Shown in pieces: positions 16,454 to 24,809 of a stretch of 64,000 nucleotides of DNA. The stretch covers positions 34,122 to 98,121 of the forward strand of contig DATGLG010000052.1 in assembly GCA_035294245.1 (NCBI GenBank), written 5' to 3'. Under the pieces are notes generated by a model. That model did no database searches and was not told the DNA's origin. It saw nothing but the letters and a program-made list of their open reading frames with translations. The position numbers were made by a program, and so were the translations under genes. The number at the start of each line of letters is the position of its first letter. Within the stretch, counting starts at the first letter, position 1. Origin of the DNA: DATGLG01 sp035294245 (lineage in GTDB: Bacteria > Pseudomonadota > Alphaproteobacteria > JACZXZ01).

Positions 16454-16702
16454 TCACAAGCGACTATGCGACCCGTCGCAAAAGGGCTTTGTTCCGCTGT
16501 GCTTGCAGCCGCAGAAATAGGCCGCCTTGCTCTCTGTCGCCTTGTATTGGATCGGCGCGAAGGCGCTGCCCTTATGGGAGCCGTCGCAGAAGGGCTGCGT
16601 CTTGCTTTGACCGCAGGCGCACCACCAGTAATCCCGGCCGGCTTCGATTTCCACCCGATAGGGGCCTCGCTGGGCTATTTTGGGCTCTGCCATCGCTGCC
16701 AT
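16454..16702 (-). CDS. CDGSH iron-sulfur domain protein, two CDGSH motifs
   Basis: An 82-residue protein with two 2Fe-2S CDGSH motifs in tandem: C28, C30, C39 and H43 in CACGQSKTQPFCDGSH, and C64, C66, C75 and H79 in CGCKHSGTKPFCDGSH. This is the mitoNEET-like miniature type found in bacteria, which folds as an internal dimer. Its role is probably redox or Fe-S handling; the partner is unknown. ATG 16702 follows the ribosome site GGAGAGG. The frame stays open far upstream but antisense to thrB, which I do not count as coding. Confidence 0.92.
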   Translation of the reverse strand: MAAMAEPKIAQRGPYRVEIEAGRDYWWCACGQSKTQPFCDGSHKGSAFAPIQYKATESKAAYFCGCKHSGTKPFCDGSHSRL

Positions 16703-16837
16703 CCTCTCCGGAAACAATCCGGCCTCTCCTCGAACGTGGCCGCACTCTAGGGGAGCCTTGCCGCAGGCACAAGAGGTGCTGCGCCGGCGATAGACGGCAG
16801 TTGCCCCGCGCCATGGCACCCGGCAGATTAGGCGTCC

Positions 16838-17800
16838 ATGGCAGTCTATACGGAAGTCTCCGACGAGGACCTCGCGGCATTCATCACCCAGTACGATCTG
16901 GGCGGCGTGCTCGCCTGCAAGGGCATCGCCGAGGGCGTCGAGAATTCCAATTACCTGCTGCAGACGGAGCGCGGCAGCTTCATTCTCACCCTCTACGAGA
17001 AGCGCGTGGCGCGGGAGGACTTGCCGTTCTTTCTCGGTCTCATGGATCATCTCGCGGCGCAGGGGATCGCCTGCCCTGTTCCGGTGCATGGAAAGGACGG
17101 CAAGGCGCTGCGCGAGCTGTGCGGCCGGCCCGCCGTCATTGTGAGCTTCCTCAAGGGCATGTGGCCGCGGCGAATCCTGCCGCGGCATTGCGCGCTGCTC
17201 GGCCAGGCGATGGCGCAGCTCCATCTCGCCGGACTTGGCTTCGCCATGCGGCGGAAGAACGCCCTCGGGCTTCATGGCTGGCGCCCACTTTTCGAATCCT
17301 GCCGCGCCCGTGCCCATGAGGTGCATCCAGGACTCGCGGAGGAGCTCGCGGCCGAGCTCGACTATCTCGAGACCCATTGGCCCCGGGATCTCCCCGAAGG
17401 GGTCATTCATGCCGATCTCTTCCCGGACAACGTCTTCTTTCTCGGCGACGCGCTCTCGGGCATCATTGATTTCTATTTCGCCTGCACCGATTTCATCGCC
17501 TACGACCTGGCGATCTGCCTCAACGCCTGGTGCTTCGAGAGCGACCAGAGCTTCAACGTGACGAAGGCGCGGCTTCTACTTCGAAATTATCGCAAGCTGC
17601 GCCCGATGTCGGCGGAGGAAATGGCGGCGCTCCCCCTGCTCGCACGGGGCAGCGCCATCCGCTTTCTCCTCACACGCCTCTATGATTGGCTCAACCACCC
17701 GGCGGGCGCTTTCGTGAAGCCGAAGGACCCCCTCGAATATCTCCACAAGCTGCGCTTTCACCAAGGCATTGCGCGGCCCGCCGCCTATGGCCTCGAATGA
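16838..17800 (+). CDS. thrB: Homoserine kinase (ThrB, aminoglycoside-phosphotransferase fold)
   Basis: Phosphorylates homoserine for threonine synthesis; thrC lies at 27.5 kb. The 320-residue product is the protein-kinase-like form common in alphaproteobacteria rather than the GHMP form of E. coli. It has the N-terminal ATP-binding lobe GIAEGVENSNYLLQTERG, the catalytic loop VIHADLFPDNVFF (H-x-D-x4-N) and the metal Asp in GIIDFYFAC. Its stop overlaps the rnhA start by four bases (ATGA), so the two are translationally coupled. Confidence 0.93.
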   Translation: MAVYTEVSDEDLAAFITQYDLGGVLACKGIAEGVENSNYLLQTERGSFILTLYEKRVAREDLPFFLGLMDHLAAQGIACPVPVHGKDGKALRELCGRPAVIVSFLKGMWPRRILPRHCALLGQAMAQLHLAGLGFAMRRKNALGLHGWRPLFESCRARAHEVHPGLAEELAAELDYLETHWPRDLPEGVIHADLFPDNVFFLGDALSGIIDFYFACTDFIAYDLAICLNAWCFESDQSFNVTKARLLLRNYRKLRPMSAEEMAALPLLARGSAIRFLLTRLYDWLNHPAGAFVKPKDPLEYLHKLRFHQGIARPAAYGLE

Positions 17801-18270
17801 CCAACCGAGCCAACGAAGACGCCGACACGACCGTCGACATCTTCACCGACGGAGCCTGCAGCGGCAATCCCGGCCCCGGCGGCTGGGGCGCGATCCTCCG
17901 CTACCGCGGCCATGAGCGCGAGCTCAAGGGTGGTGAGGCGGCGACGACCAACAACCGCATGGAGCTCCTTGCCGCGATCCATGCTCTCGAGGCGTTGAAG
18001 CGACGCAGCCGCGTCCGGCTCCATACCGACAGCATGTATCTTCGCGACGGCATCACCGGCTGGATCCGGCGCTGGAAGGCGAACGGGTGGAGGACGGCCG
18101 ATCGCAAGCCGGTCAAGAATCTCGATCTCTGGCAGCGCCTCGACGCGGCACTCGCCCATCACGAGGTGAGCTGGCATTGGGTGAGGGGGCATGCCGGTCA
18201 CCCCGAGAACGAGCGCGCCGATGCGCTTGCGCGCGAGGGGATGGCGCCCTTTCTCGGCGGCAGAGCCTAG
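17797..18270 (+). CDS. rnhA: Ribonuclease HI
   Basis: Cuts the RNA strand of RNA-DNA hybrids. The 157 residues carry the four catalytic acids in order: Asp in FTDGACSGNPGPGGWG, Glu in NNRMELLA, Asp in HTDSMYLRDG and Asp in ENERADALA. WVRGHAGHPENE holds the handle and the conserved His. The start ATG 17797 lies in the thrB stop (ATGA overlap). A thrB-rnhA pair followed by a peroxiredoxin is common in alphaproteobacteria; here the peroxiredoxin is 3.5 kb further on. Confidence 0.96.
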   Translation: MTNRANEDADTTVDIFTDGACSGNPGPGGWGAILRYRGHERELKGGEAATTNNRMELLAAIHALEALKRRSRVRLHTDSMYLRDGITGWIRRWKANGWRTADRKPVKNLDLWQRLDAALAHHEVSWHWVRGHAGHPENERADALAREGMAPFLGGRA

Positions 18271-18374
18271 AGCCTGCGTCGATCTCCCATTATCACTCTG
18301 GATGAACGCAGGCATCGCGACAAACCATTTCCGCTTCCGCGGCGCGAGGCTTAGCTCTGGCTCATGCGAGGGAG

Positions 18375-19622
18375 ATGCCCGTGACCGCGATCGATGAGCC
18401 CGGCCGCGCCCGTCAGGCGCGGCCCCAAGCGGTCTGGCGCGCCGCACTGTCGGGACTTTGCGCCTATCTGGTCGGCATCGGCCTCGCGCGCTTCGCCTAT
18501 ACGCCGCTCCTGCCTGCGCTGATCTCGGGGCATTGGTTCACGGAGAGCAGCGCCGATTATCTCGGCGCCGCAAATCTAGCGGGCTATCTGGCCGGCGCCC
18601 TGCTCGGCCGCGCGATGACGCGCCGGCAAGGCACTGCATGGCTCTTACGCGCCATGATGCTGGTCACCGCGGCGAGCCTGTTCGCTTGCGGAATCCGAGA
18701 GCTCGGCTTCATTTGGTTCTTTCTCTGGCGCTTTGCCTCGGGCTACACGGGCGGGGCGATCATGGTGCTCGCCGCACCGGCGGTTCTTACCCAGACGCCG
18801 GCGGCGCGGCGAGGGCTCGTCGGCGGCATCATCTTCACGGGCGTGGGGCTGGGCATCGCCGCTTCGGGAACTCTCGTGCCGCTCCTGCTGCGCATGAGCG
18901 GGCTCGCGGGAGCCTGGCTGGGTCTCGGCGGACTCGCGCTCGTGCTGACGGCCATCGGTTGGACGGGTTGGCCGCGGGAGGCGGCCGTCCAAAGCGAGGG
19001 GCAACATCGCGTGTCGCCAGCTCGTCTCGCCATGCCGGTAAGAGCGCTCCTCGTCGAATACGGGCTCAACGCCGTCGGGCTCGTGCCCCACATGGTCTTT
19101 CTGGTCGTCTTCATCGCACGGGGCCTCGGGCGCGGCTTGGAGGCTGGTGCTGGATACTGGGTGCTCTACGGGCTCGGCGCGATCTTCGGCCCCTTGCTGA
19201 CTGGGCGTATCGCCGATCGCATCGGTTTCCGGAGGGCGTTGCGCGCGGCCTTCCTGTTGCAGGCTGCTGCGGTGGCGCTGCTAGCCGTCGCCGCCGAGCC
19301 GATTAGCTTGGCAATGTCGAGCGTGATCGTCGGCGCCTTCACGCCGGGCATCGTTCCCATTGCCCTTGGCCGAGTGCATGAGCTTGTCGAAGGCCATGAC
19401 GCTCAGCGCCGCGCCTGGGGTTATGCGACGATTGCCTTCGCCTTGGCACAGGCGATGGCCGCTTATGGCTGCTCCTTTCTTTTCGAAAGGCTCGGCGATT
19501 ATGCGTCGCTTTTTGCGGTGGGCGCCTGCGCCCTCCTCGCCGCTTTCGCGCTCGACATGGCCGCAGCTGCAGCAAAACGGCTGGCCCGCCGTGAATTGAG
19601 GCGACCGCGCGCGACGACCTGA
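18375..19622 (+). CDS. MFS transporter, YbfB/YjiJ family
   Basis: A 415-residue permease with about 12 hydrophobic helices. The first conserved block, GIGLARFAYTPLLPAL, is the YbfB/YjiJ signature, and a loop with GRAMTRRQG follows helix 2. The second half repeats the pattern with GRIADRIGFRRALRAAF. The substrate is unknown. The ATG at 18375 has GAGGGA close by. Its last 124 bases overlap the convergent LysR gene. The pairing with LysR suggests regulated efflux. Confidence 0.85.
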   Translation: MPVTAIDEPGRARQARPQAVWRAALSGLCAYLVGIGLARFAYTPLLPALISGHWFTESSADYLGAANLAGYLAGALLGRAMTRRQGTAWLLRAMMLVTAASLFACGIRELGFIWFFLWRFASGYTGGAIMVLAAPAVLTQTPAARRGLVGGIIFTGVGLGIAASGTLVPLLLRMSGLAGAWLGLGGLALVLTAIGWTGWPREAAVQSEGQHRVSPARLAMPVRALLVEYGLNAVGLVPHMVFLVVFIARGLGRGLEAGAGYWVLYGLGAIFGPLLTGRIADRIGFRRALRAAFLLQAAAVALLAVAAEPISLAMSSVIVGAFTPGIVPIALGRVHELVEGHDAQRRAWGYATIAFALAQAMAAYGCSFLFERLGDYASLFAVGACALLAAFALDMAAAAAKRLARRELRRPRATT

Positions 19623-20509
19623 CGGCCATTGCCACCAAGCTGTGCGCACGCGGCCTCGATGAAGCGCCTGAGCGCCGTCGAGATAAAGACATCGCGACGA
19701 TGGATCAGCACAGTCGGGACGCGTGCCTCCTCGCGTGCGAGCGCGTGCAGCGCGACCCGGCCCTCGGCCGCAGCCTTCGTGACGACGACGTGCGGCAGCA
19801 GAGTGATGCCGATCCCGGCGCCGACGCAGCCGATGATGCCGTCGAGCGTGCCGAACTCCAGCCGGCAGATGTCGACCAAGCCTCGCTTTGCGAGGAGCGC
19901 CTCGAGGCGGGCGCGATAAGAGCAGCCGGCGCGGAAGACGACGATCTTGAGCTTTCCCGCGGCGCGTTTCGCCCGCAGCGCCTCGAGATTGGTGATCCAC
20001 GGCGCCGTGACGAGCACTAGCTCCTCCTCGAGCAATGGGACGGCGCAAAGCTCCGGATGATCCACGGGACCGGCGACGAAGGCGGCCTCGAGCCGCCAAG
20101 TCAGCACCGCCTCGATCAGCTCGGCGGCCGTTCCCGTCGCGATCTCGATCTCCACGTCGGGACAGGATGCGGCATAGCCGGCGAGAATGGGTGGCAAACG
20201 CACGGCCGTGGCGCTCTCCAGGGCGCCGATCGCGATGCGGCCGCGCGGCGTGAGCTCGTCGGTCGCCGCTTGCCTTGCCTCGGCCATGAGCCGGCCGATG
20301 CGCTCGGCATAGGGAAGCAATTGGCTCCCGGCGCTCGTCAAGCTTACGCCCCGGCTATGGCGGTGGAAGAGCGGCACGCCGAGCTCATCCTCGAGGAGAC
20401 GAATGCGTTGGGTCACGTTGGATTGCACCGTGTTCAGGCGCTGCGCTGCCTTGGTGATGCCGCCTGCCTGCGCTACCGCCGAAAAGACCGCCAAATCGCC
20501 CGTGTCCAT
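19499..20509 (-). CDS. LysR-family transcriptional regulator
   Basis: A 336-residue LTTR: winged helix-turn-helix with GGITKAAQRLNTVQSNVTQR and LEDELGVPLFHRHSRG (about 17-56), a linker helix, then a type 2 periplasmic-binding-like effector domain (GRIAIGALESATAVRLPPIL onward). It is divergent from the nitronate monooxygenase gene with 116 bases between them, the usual layout for an LTTR and its target. The C-terminal tail of about 40 residues (Arg/Ala/Ser-rich) is antisense to the end of the MFS gene and goes beyond the usual family length. The start has the strong site AGGAGAG. Confidence 0.92.
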   Translation of the reverse strand: MDTGDLAVFSAVAQAGGITKAAQRLNTVQSNVTQRIRLLEDELGVPLFHRHSRGVSLTSAGSQLLPYAERIGRLMAEARQAATDELTPRGRIAIGALESATAVRLPPILAGYAASCPDVEIEIATGTAAELIEAVLTWRLEAAFVAGPVDHPELCAVPLLEEELVLVTAPWITNLEALRAKRAAGKLKIVVFRAGCSYRARLEALLAKRGLVDICRLEFGTLDGIIGCVGAGIGITLLPHVVVTKAAAEGRVALHALAREEARVPTVLIHRRDVFISTALRRFIEAACAQLGGNGRQVVARGRLNSRRASRFAAAAAMSSAKAARRAQAPTAKSDA

Positions 20510-20532
20510 TTTTCTCTCCTGCGCTCCTCATC

Positions 20533-20592
20533 ATAGAAACAGATGACTTTCCTCATAATAAACCATTTTTCACGAAAGCCGCTCGTTTCTAT
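20533..20592. promoter_or_regulatory. Inverted repeat in the LysR/nitronate monooxygenase intergenic region
   Basis: ATAGAAAC (20533-20540) and GTTTCTAT (20585-20592) are exact inverted copies 44 bases apart in an AT-richer stretch between divergent starts. They may be two half sites or two separate contacts for the adjacent LysR protein. This is a position-based inference. Confidence 0.4.
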
Positions 20593-20625
20593 CCTCGGCT
20601 GATCACATGGAGGAGGTCGGCCGCG

Positions 20626-21699
20626 ATGAGAATCAGAAGTGATCTTCTGAGCATGCTCGGCATCGAGCATCCCCTGATCCTTGCGCCCATGGGCGGTGGA
20701 CCGGGAAGCCCCGAGTTGGTCGCGGCCGTCTCGAATGCCGGGGGCCTCGGCATGCTTGGCGCCGCGTATCTCTCGCCGCCCCAGATCGCGGCGCAGATCG
20801 GGCGGATCCGGGCGCTCACCGACAGGCCCTTCGGCGTCAATCTCTTCGCTGGCGGCTATCGCATCGAGAACGACGTCGACCCGGCAGCGATGCTGACCCT
20901 TTTGGCCGATATCCACGCCATGCTCGGCGCCTCGCCGCCGGCCTTGCCGAAGCTGCCCCCCGATCCCTTTCCAGCACAGCTCGACGCCGTCATCGACGCG
21001 CAGGTGCCGGTCTTCAGCTTCACTTTCGGCATTCCTGACAACGCGACGATGGCCCGGCTGAAAGCGCGGGGCGTCGTCATCCTCGGCACGGCGACCACCG
21101 CGCACGAGGCTCGCCTGCTTGCCGATGCCGGCGTGGACGGTATCGTGACGCAGGGCGCCGAAGCGGGCGCGCATCGCGGCACCTTCGCGGAATCCTTCGA
21201 GGCATCTATGGTGCCGACACTCGATCTCGTCCGCGCCGCGATAAGGACCGTGGCGCTGCCGGTGATCGCCTCGGGCGGGTTGATGGACGGTCGCGACATC
21301 GCGACGGCCATGAGGCTCGGCGCCGCCGCGACCCAGCTCGGCACCGCCTTCCTCGCCTGTCCGGAATCGGGTGCCTCTGCCGCCTATAAGCGGGCGATCC
21401 TCGCGGCGCGCGAGGACACGACGGTGATCACCCGCGCTTATTCGGGCCGGCCAGCGCGCGGTCTCGCCAACACATTCATCGCGCGGCTCCGGGGCAGGGA
21501 AAGCACGATCCTGCCCTATCCCCTTCAGAACGCCCTGACCCGGGCGATGCGCACCGCCGCCGCAGAGCGAGGCGAAACCGGCTATCTCTCCCTTTGGGCA
21601 GGCCAGGGCGTTGCGCGAGCGCGTGCTCTTCCGGCGGGAGTCTTGGTGAAGCACCTCGTCGAGGAGACGAGCGAGGCCCAACGTTCAGTCTCGGCATAA
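20626..21699 (+). CDS. Nitronate monooxygenase / 2-nitropropane dioxygenase-like flavoprotein
   Basis: A 357-residue FMN TIM barrel. It has the opening LGIEHPLILAPMGGGPGSPE, SNAGGLGMLGA, the phosphate-binding GVDGIVTQGAEAGAHRG, and VIASGGLMDGRDIATAMRLG with GAAATQLGTAFL. These fit the NMO class that oxidises alkyl nitronates or propionate 3-nitronate; some members are enoyl reductases (FabK-like), so the substrate is open. ATG 20626 follows AGGAGG. It is divergent from LysR, which probably controls it. Confidence 0.85.
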   Translation: MRIRSDLLSMLGIEHPLILAPMGGGPGSPELVAAVSNAGGLGMLGAAYLSPPQIAAQIGRIRALTDRPFGVNLFAGGYRIENDVDPAAMLTLLADIHAMLGASPPALPKLPPDPFPAQLDAVIDAQVPVFSFTFGIPDNATMARLKARGVVILGTATTAHEARLLADAGVDGIVTQGAEAGAHRGTFAESFEASMVPTLDLVRAAIRTVALPVIASGGLMDGRDIATAMRLGAAATQLGTAFLACPESGASAAYKRAILAAREDTTVITRAYSGRPARGLANTFIARLRGRESTILPYPLQNALTRAMRTAAAERGETGYLSLWAGQGVARARALPAGVLVKHLVEETSEAQRSVSA

Positions 21700-21744
21700 G
21701 CCTGGACGAGAAAGCCGCGCGACGTCATTCGAGATTGCGGACAG

Positions 21745-21766
21745 AAAAAAGGGGGCGCCTGCCCCC
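21745..21766 (-). terminator. Intrinsic terminator of the peroxiredoxin gene
   Basis: On the minus strand GGGGGC-AGGC-GCCCCC (21766-21751) is followed at once by TTTTTT (21750-21745), a textbook rho-independent terminator 47 bases after the peroxiredoxin stop. Read on the plus strand the same stem is followed by TTCCTT, so it may also stop nitronate monooxygenase transcripts weakly. Confidence 0.85.
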
Positions 21767-21776
21767 TTCCTTCTCC

Positions 21777-21797
21777 GGGATCGGCGGAGCCGATCCC
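21777..21797. other. Perfect 9-bp hairpin between peroxiredoxin stop and terminator
   Basis: GGGATCGGC and GCCGATCCC are separated by three bases, giving a very stable stem-loop 16 bases after the peroxiredoxin stop and upstream of its terminator. It has no T-run of its own and may protect the mRNA 3' end. Confidence 0.6.
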
Positions 21798-21812
21798 CTC
21801 CGAACGCACCGC

Positions 21813-22298
21813 TCAAAGATGCTTGAGCACGTTCTCGGCGCTGCTGACCTCGAGCTTGCCGGGCGCTTCCTCCACGCCAAGCCATTTCACGGTGCCGTTG
21901 TCGATGACCATGGCATAGCGCTTGGAGCGAATGCCGAGGCCGGCGGCGCTCAGGTCCTGCTCCAGACCGACGGCCTTGGTGAAATCGGCGCTGCCATCCG
22001 CGAGCATCATCACCTTGTCGCCCGAGCCCTGATCCTTCGCCCAGGCCCCCATGACGAACGCGTCGTTGACGGAAATGCAGGCGATGGCGCCGACACCCTT
22101 CTTCTTGAGCTCATCCGCGTGCTGGACAAAGCCCGGAACATGCTTGGCCGAGCAAGTTGGCGTGAACGCGCCCGGCAGGCCGAACACGACCACCTTCTTT
22201 CCCTTGGTGAGCTCGTCGGTCGTGATCTCCGCAGGCCCGTTGGCGCCCATATATTTGAGCTTCACCGATGGAACCTTGTCACCCGCTTTGATGGTCAT
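21813..22298 (-). CDS. Peroxiredoxin, Prx5 (atypical 2-Cys, hybrid) type
   Basis: A 161-residue thiol peroxidase that reduces hydrogen peroxide and organic hydroperoxides. The active site is PGAFTPTCSAKHVPGF with peroxidatic Cys 49. ISVNDAFVMGAW and the C-terminal VEEAPGKLEVSSAENVL are typical of the Prx5/AhpE-like group that accepts glutathione, glutaredoxin or thioredoxin. A second cysteine (IACISVND) lies near residue 73. ATG 22298 has GGAAGGGGAAGG upstream. It is monocistronic with a clear terminator. Confidence 0.94.
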   Translation of the reverse strand: MTIKAGDKVPSVKLKYMGANGPAEITTDELTKGKKVVVFGLPGAFTPTCSAKHVPGFVQHADELKKKGVGAIACISVNDAFVMGAWAKDQGSGDKVMMLADGSADFTKAVGLEQDLSAAGLGIRSKRYAMVIDNGTVKWLGVEEAPGKLEVSSAENVLKHL

Positions 22299-22396
22299 AT
22301 CCCTTCCCCTTCCTCAAATGAACCGCCGGCCCGCGGCGACGTTTGCCTCTGTCGCGGGCGTGATCCCATAAATACCCGATCGCCCGATTAAATCCA

Positions 22397-22417
22397 GGCC
22401 CTTGCGCCGAGGGCCTA
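22397..22417 (-). terminator. Weak hairpin at the end of the DsbD/ScsB-like gene
   Basis: On the minus strand AGGCCCT-N7-AGGGCCT overlaps the TAG stop and is followed by GGATTTAAT rather than a T-run. It could be a weak terminator or 3' stabiliser between the reductase gene and the peroxiredoxin. Confidence 0.35.
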
Positions 22418-24634
22418 ATTCACGAGAGCGTGCCGGGGCTGGGCGGCGGCGTCAAGCGCCCCCGCGACCGCGTCGGGCGTCAGCAGCTCAGGCAAAGGAA
22501 TGCCTGCAGGCGCGCCCGGGCCGTAGACGATGTTGAACGGAATCCCGTAGCGGCCGAAGCTCGCCAGATAAGCGGCGATCTCGTCGGAGGGGCGGGTCCA
22601 ATCGGCGAGCATCCGGACCACATTCGGCGCCGCGAGCTTGGCCGCAACCGGCGGGCGGTCGAGGACCAGCGCCTTGTTCGCCTTGCAGGTGATGCACCAG
22701 TCCGCGGTGACGTCGACGAAGACGACGCGGCCCTGGGCCACCAGGCTCGGAATCTGGGCCGGGGCGAAAGCTTGCCATCCGGCGAGGCTCTTCTCTCCGG
22801 CGTCGAGGGAGGGTCTCGGCAAGCGGTAGGGCAGCACGAAAGCGGCGATCGCGAAAGCGAGCACGGCGACGATGCCGGAGCGGCGGGTATAGGCCGGCCA
22901 TTGCCGCCGCGCCCACAAGGCCAGAGGAATAGCGGCGAGCGCGGCACCTACGGCCGCCGCTGCAGTGATACCGAATTGCGCCGAGAGGACCCAGACGAGC
23001 CATGCGGCCGTGGCGGCCAGCGCCGCGCCGAGCAGCGCGCGCAGAACGATCATCCAGTTCCCCGGGCGGGGCAGTCGGCTGGCGATGCCCGGCAGCGCCG
23101 CGACGGCGAGATAGGGCAAGGCCAAGCCCAATCCTAGCGCGGTGAAGACGGCGAGAATCTCACCTGGACCGCGCGCGAGGGCGAAGCTCACCGCCGTCCC
23201 GAGGAAAGGAGCCGAGCACGGTGTGGCTAGAATCGTGGCGAAGGCGCCGGTCAGGAAATGGCCGAGAAGCCCCCGGTTCTCGGCTCCCTGCCTCGCCAGC
23301 GCATCGCCAAGGAAGCCCGGAAGGCGGATCTCATAGAAGCCCCAGAGATTGGCGGCGAAGAGTACGCAAACGATCGCAAGCGCGGTGAGGAAGATCGGTG
23401 CCTGGAACTGGGTACCCCAGCCAATCGCCTGGCCGGCCTCCTTTGCAGCAATGGTCGCCCCCGCGAGCGCCAGGAACGAGACGATAACCCCCGCCGCGGA
23501 AGCGAGGAAGGAGAGGCGGATGGTCCGCCGCGCAGCACCGCCAAGACCGATGATGCCGAGCAGCTTCAGAGACAACACCGGCAGCACGCAGGGCATGAGA
23601 TTGAGGATAAGCCCACCTAAAAGCGCCAAACCCAAGGTGCCGGCGAGCACCGGCCAGCCACTCGCCTCGGAGGCCGCCGCTATGGGCGCCATTCGCGTCG
23701 TCATGGCGCGCGCGCCGTCGACAAGGGTGAAGGTGAGCGGCGTCGTCTGCCAGTGGGGGAACGCCTTCCCCACGGTATCGACGGCGAGACGAAGCATCGC
23801 GCGATGCCCGCCTTGTGAAAGGACGACCCGGGGAGCGGCAAAGCTCAACGGCGCCGGACCCTCGACGAAGAGATCGGGGCGCTCAAAGGGCTCGCGCGCT
23901 TGTGCTACGACCTCGAGCACCGGATGTTTCCCGGCGTCGATGATGGTGGCGCGCTCAATCGCCAGCCCGACGACCTTGCCGTCGCCGGGCACCTGTGCCC
24001 CGAAACGGTCGATGAGATGAGCGAAGGGCGTGGCCGCGGCGGGGCCCGCCGGCAGATCGAGTGCAAGCCGCGCGGTATAGGGGATGCAGATTTCTTTACA
24101 AGTGAGATAATCGACCTTGAGCGACAGGTGCAGGGGCTTCCCCGGCTTGGCAAGGCGGGCGGTGATCGGGAAGACCACCTCGTCGTGATAGCCAAGGGTA
24201 TCCAGGCCGAGCACGGAGAAGCGCTGCGGCGCCGGCCAGTCCATGGTTGCCGCCGCCAGATTGTCGGATCCCGTCCAATCGAGACTGGGCGGAAAGCCGG
24301 CGGCACCCGGGCTCCGCCAATAGATCTTCCAGCCCGGCTCGAGAACGAATTCCAGGCCAAACCGGAGCATGGTGCTTTGCCCCACCCCGCGGGCCGCCGA
24401 GACGAGCCGCAGCTGTGTCTGCTCAGTTCTGGCCCAGTAGGAGGCCCCTGCGTCCGAGAGAGCCGCCGGGCTATCTTGGCTCCGCAATTCCGGCGGAGAG
24501 AATTGTGGCATCCGGCCCGCCTGCGCGAAGGCCTCGCTCCCTGGCGCCAAGAACAGCCCCCCGGCGCAACCAAGCGCGAGGATGAGCGCCCAGCCCCATC
24601 GCCTTGTACGACTGCGCCGCCTCTCCGACCTCAT
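22415..24634 (-). CDS. Protein-disulfide reductase, DsbD/ScsB type
   Basis: A 739-residue membrane protein that passes electrons from cytoplasmic thioredoxin to envelope proteins. After a signal peptide (to about residue 38) comes a large periplasmic alpha domain with Cys 179 and 183 (DYLTCKEICIP). Then come about eight membrane helices carrying the redox cysteines of LMPCVLPVLSLK (about 347) and ATPCSAPFLG (about 472). A C-terminal periplasmic thioredoxin domain has WCITCK (Cys 647, 650). The enlarged N-terminal domain fits ScsB rather than E. coli DsbD. A DsbA-like candidate client is encoded at 2.1 kb. Confidence 0.9.
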   Translation of the reverse strand: MRSERRRSRTRRWGWALILALGCAGGLFLAPGSEAFAQAGRMPQFSPPELRSQDSPAALSDAGASYWARTEQTQLRLVSAARGVGQSTMLRFGLEFVLEPGWKIYWRSPGAAGFPPSLDWTGSDNLAAATMDWPAPQRFSVLGLDTLGYHDEVVFPITARLAKPGKPLHLSLKVDYLTCKEICIPYTARLALDLPAGPAAATPFAHLIDRFGAQVPGDGKVVGLAIERATIIDAGKHPVLEVVAQAREPFERPDLFVEGPAPLSFAAPRVVLSQGGHRAMLRLAVDTVGKAFPHWQTTPLTFTLVDGARAMTTRMAPIAAASEASGWPVLAGTLGLALLGGLILNLMPCVLPVLSLKLLGIIGLGGAARRTIRLSFLASAAGVIVSFLALAGATIAAKEAGQAIGWGTQFQAPIFLTALAIVCVLFAANLWGFYEIRLPGFLGDALARQGAENRGLLGHFLTGAFATILATPCSAPFLGTAVSFALARGPGEILAVFTALGLGLALPYLAVAALPGIASRLPRPGNWMIVLRALLGAALAATAAWLVWVLSAQFGITAAAAVGAALAAIPLALWARRQWPAYTRRSGIVAVLAFAIAAFVLPYRLPRPSLDAGEKSLAGWQAFAPAQIPSLVAQGRVVFVDVTADWCITCKANKALVLDRPPVAAKLAAPNVVRMLADWTRPSDEIAAYLASFGRYGIPFNIVYGPGAPAGIPLPELLTPDAVAGALDAAAQPRHALVN

Positions 24635-24809
24635 GCCCAGCCTTTCGCCTGTGGCCCCGAGTTAAGGGTTAGGCAGCATATTTGGTGTCCAATCACCAGA
24701 ACCGCCAATCACGCTTGGGTGTTTCTATCGAGAGAACCACCGAACCCGCCCTGGAAAGTATGCTAGACTGCGCTTGTCCGAGGGGCTCGGCCACCATATG
24801 TGATGGTTA

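Noticed and set aside
16703..17410. Upstream extension of the CDGSH frame antisense to thrB
   Set aside because: thrB is a certain gene on the other strand, and a good ribosome site supports the internal ATG at 16702.
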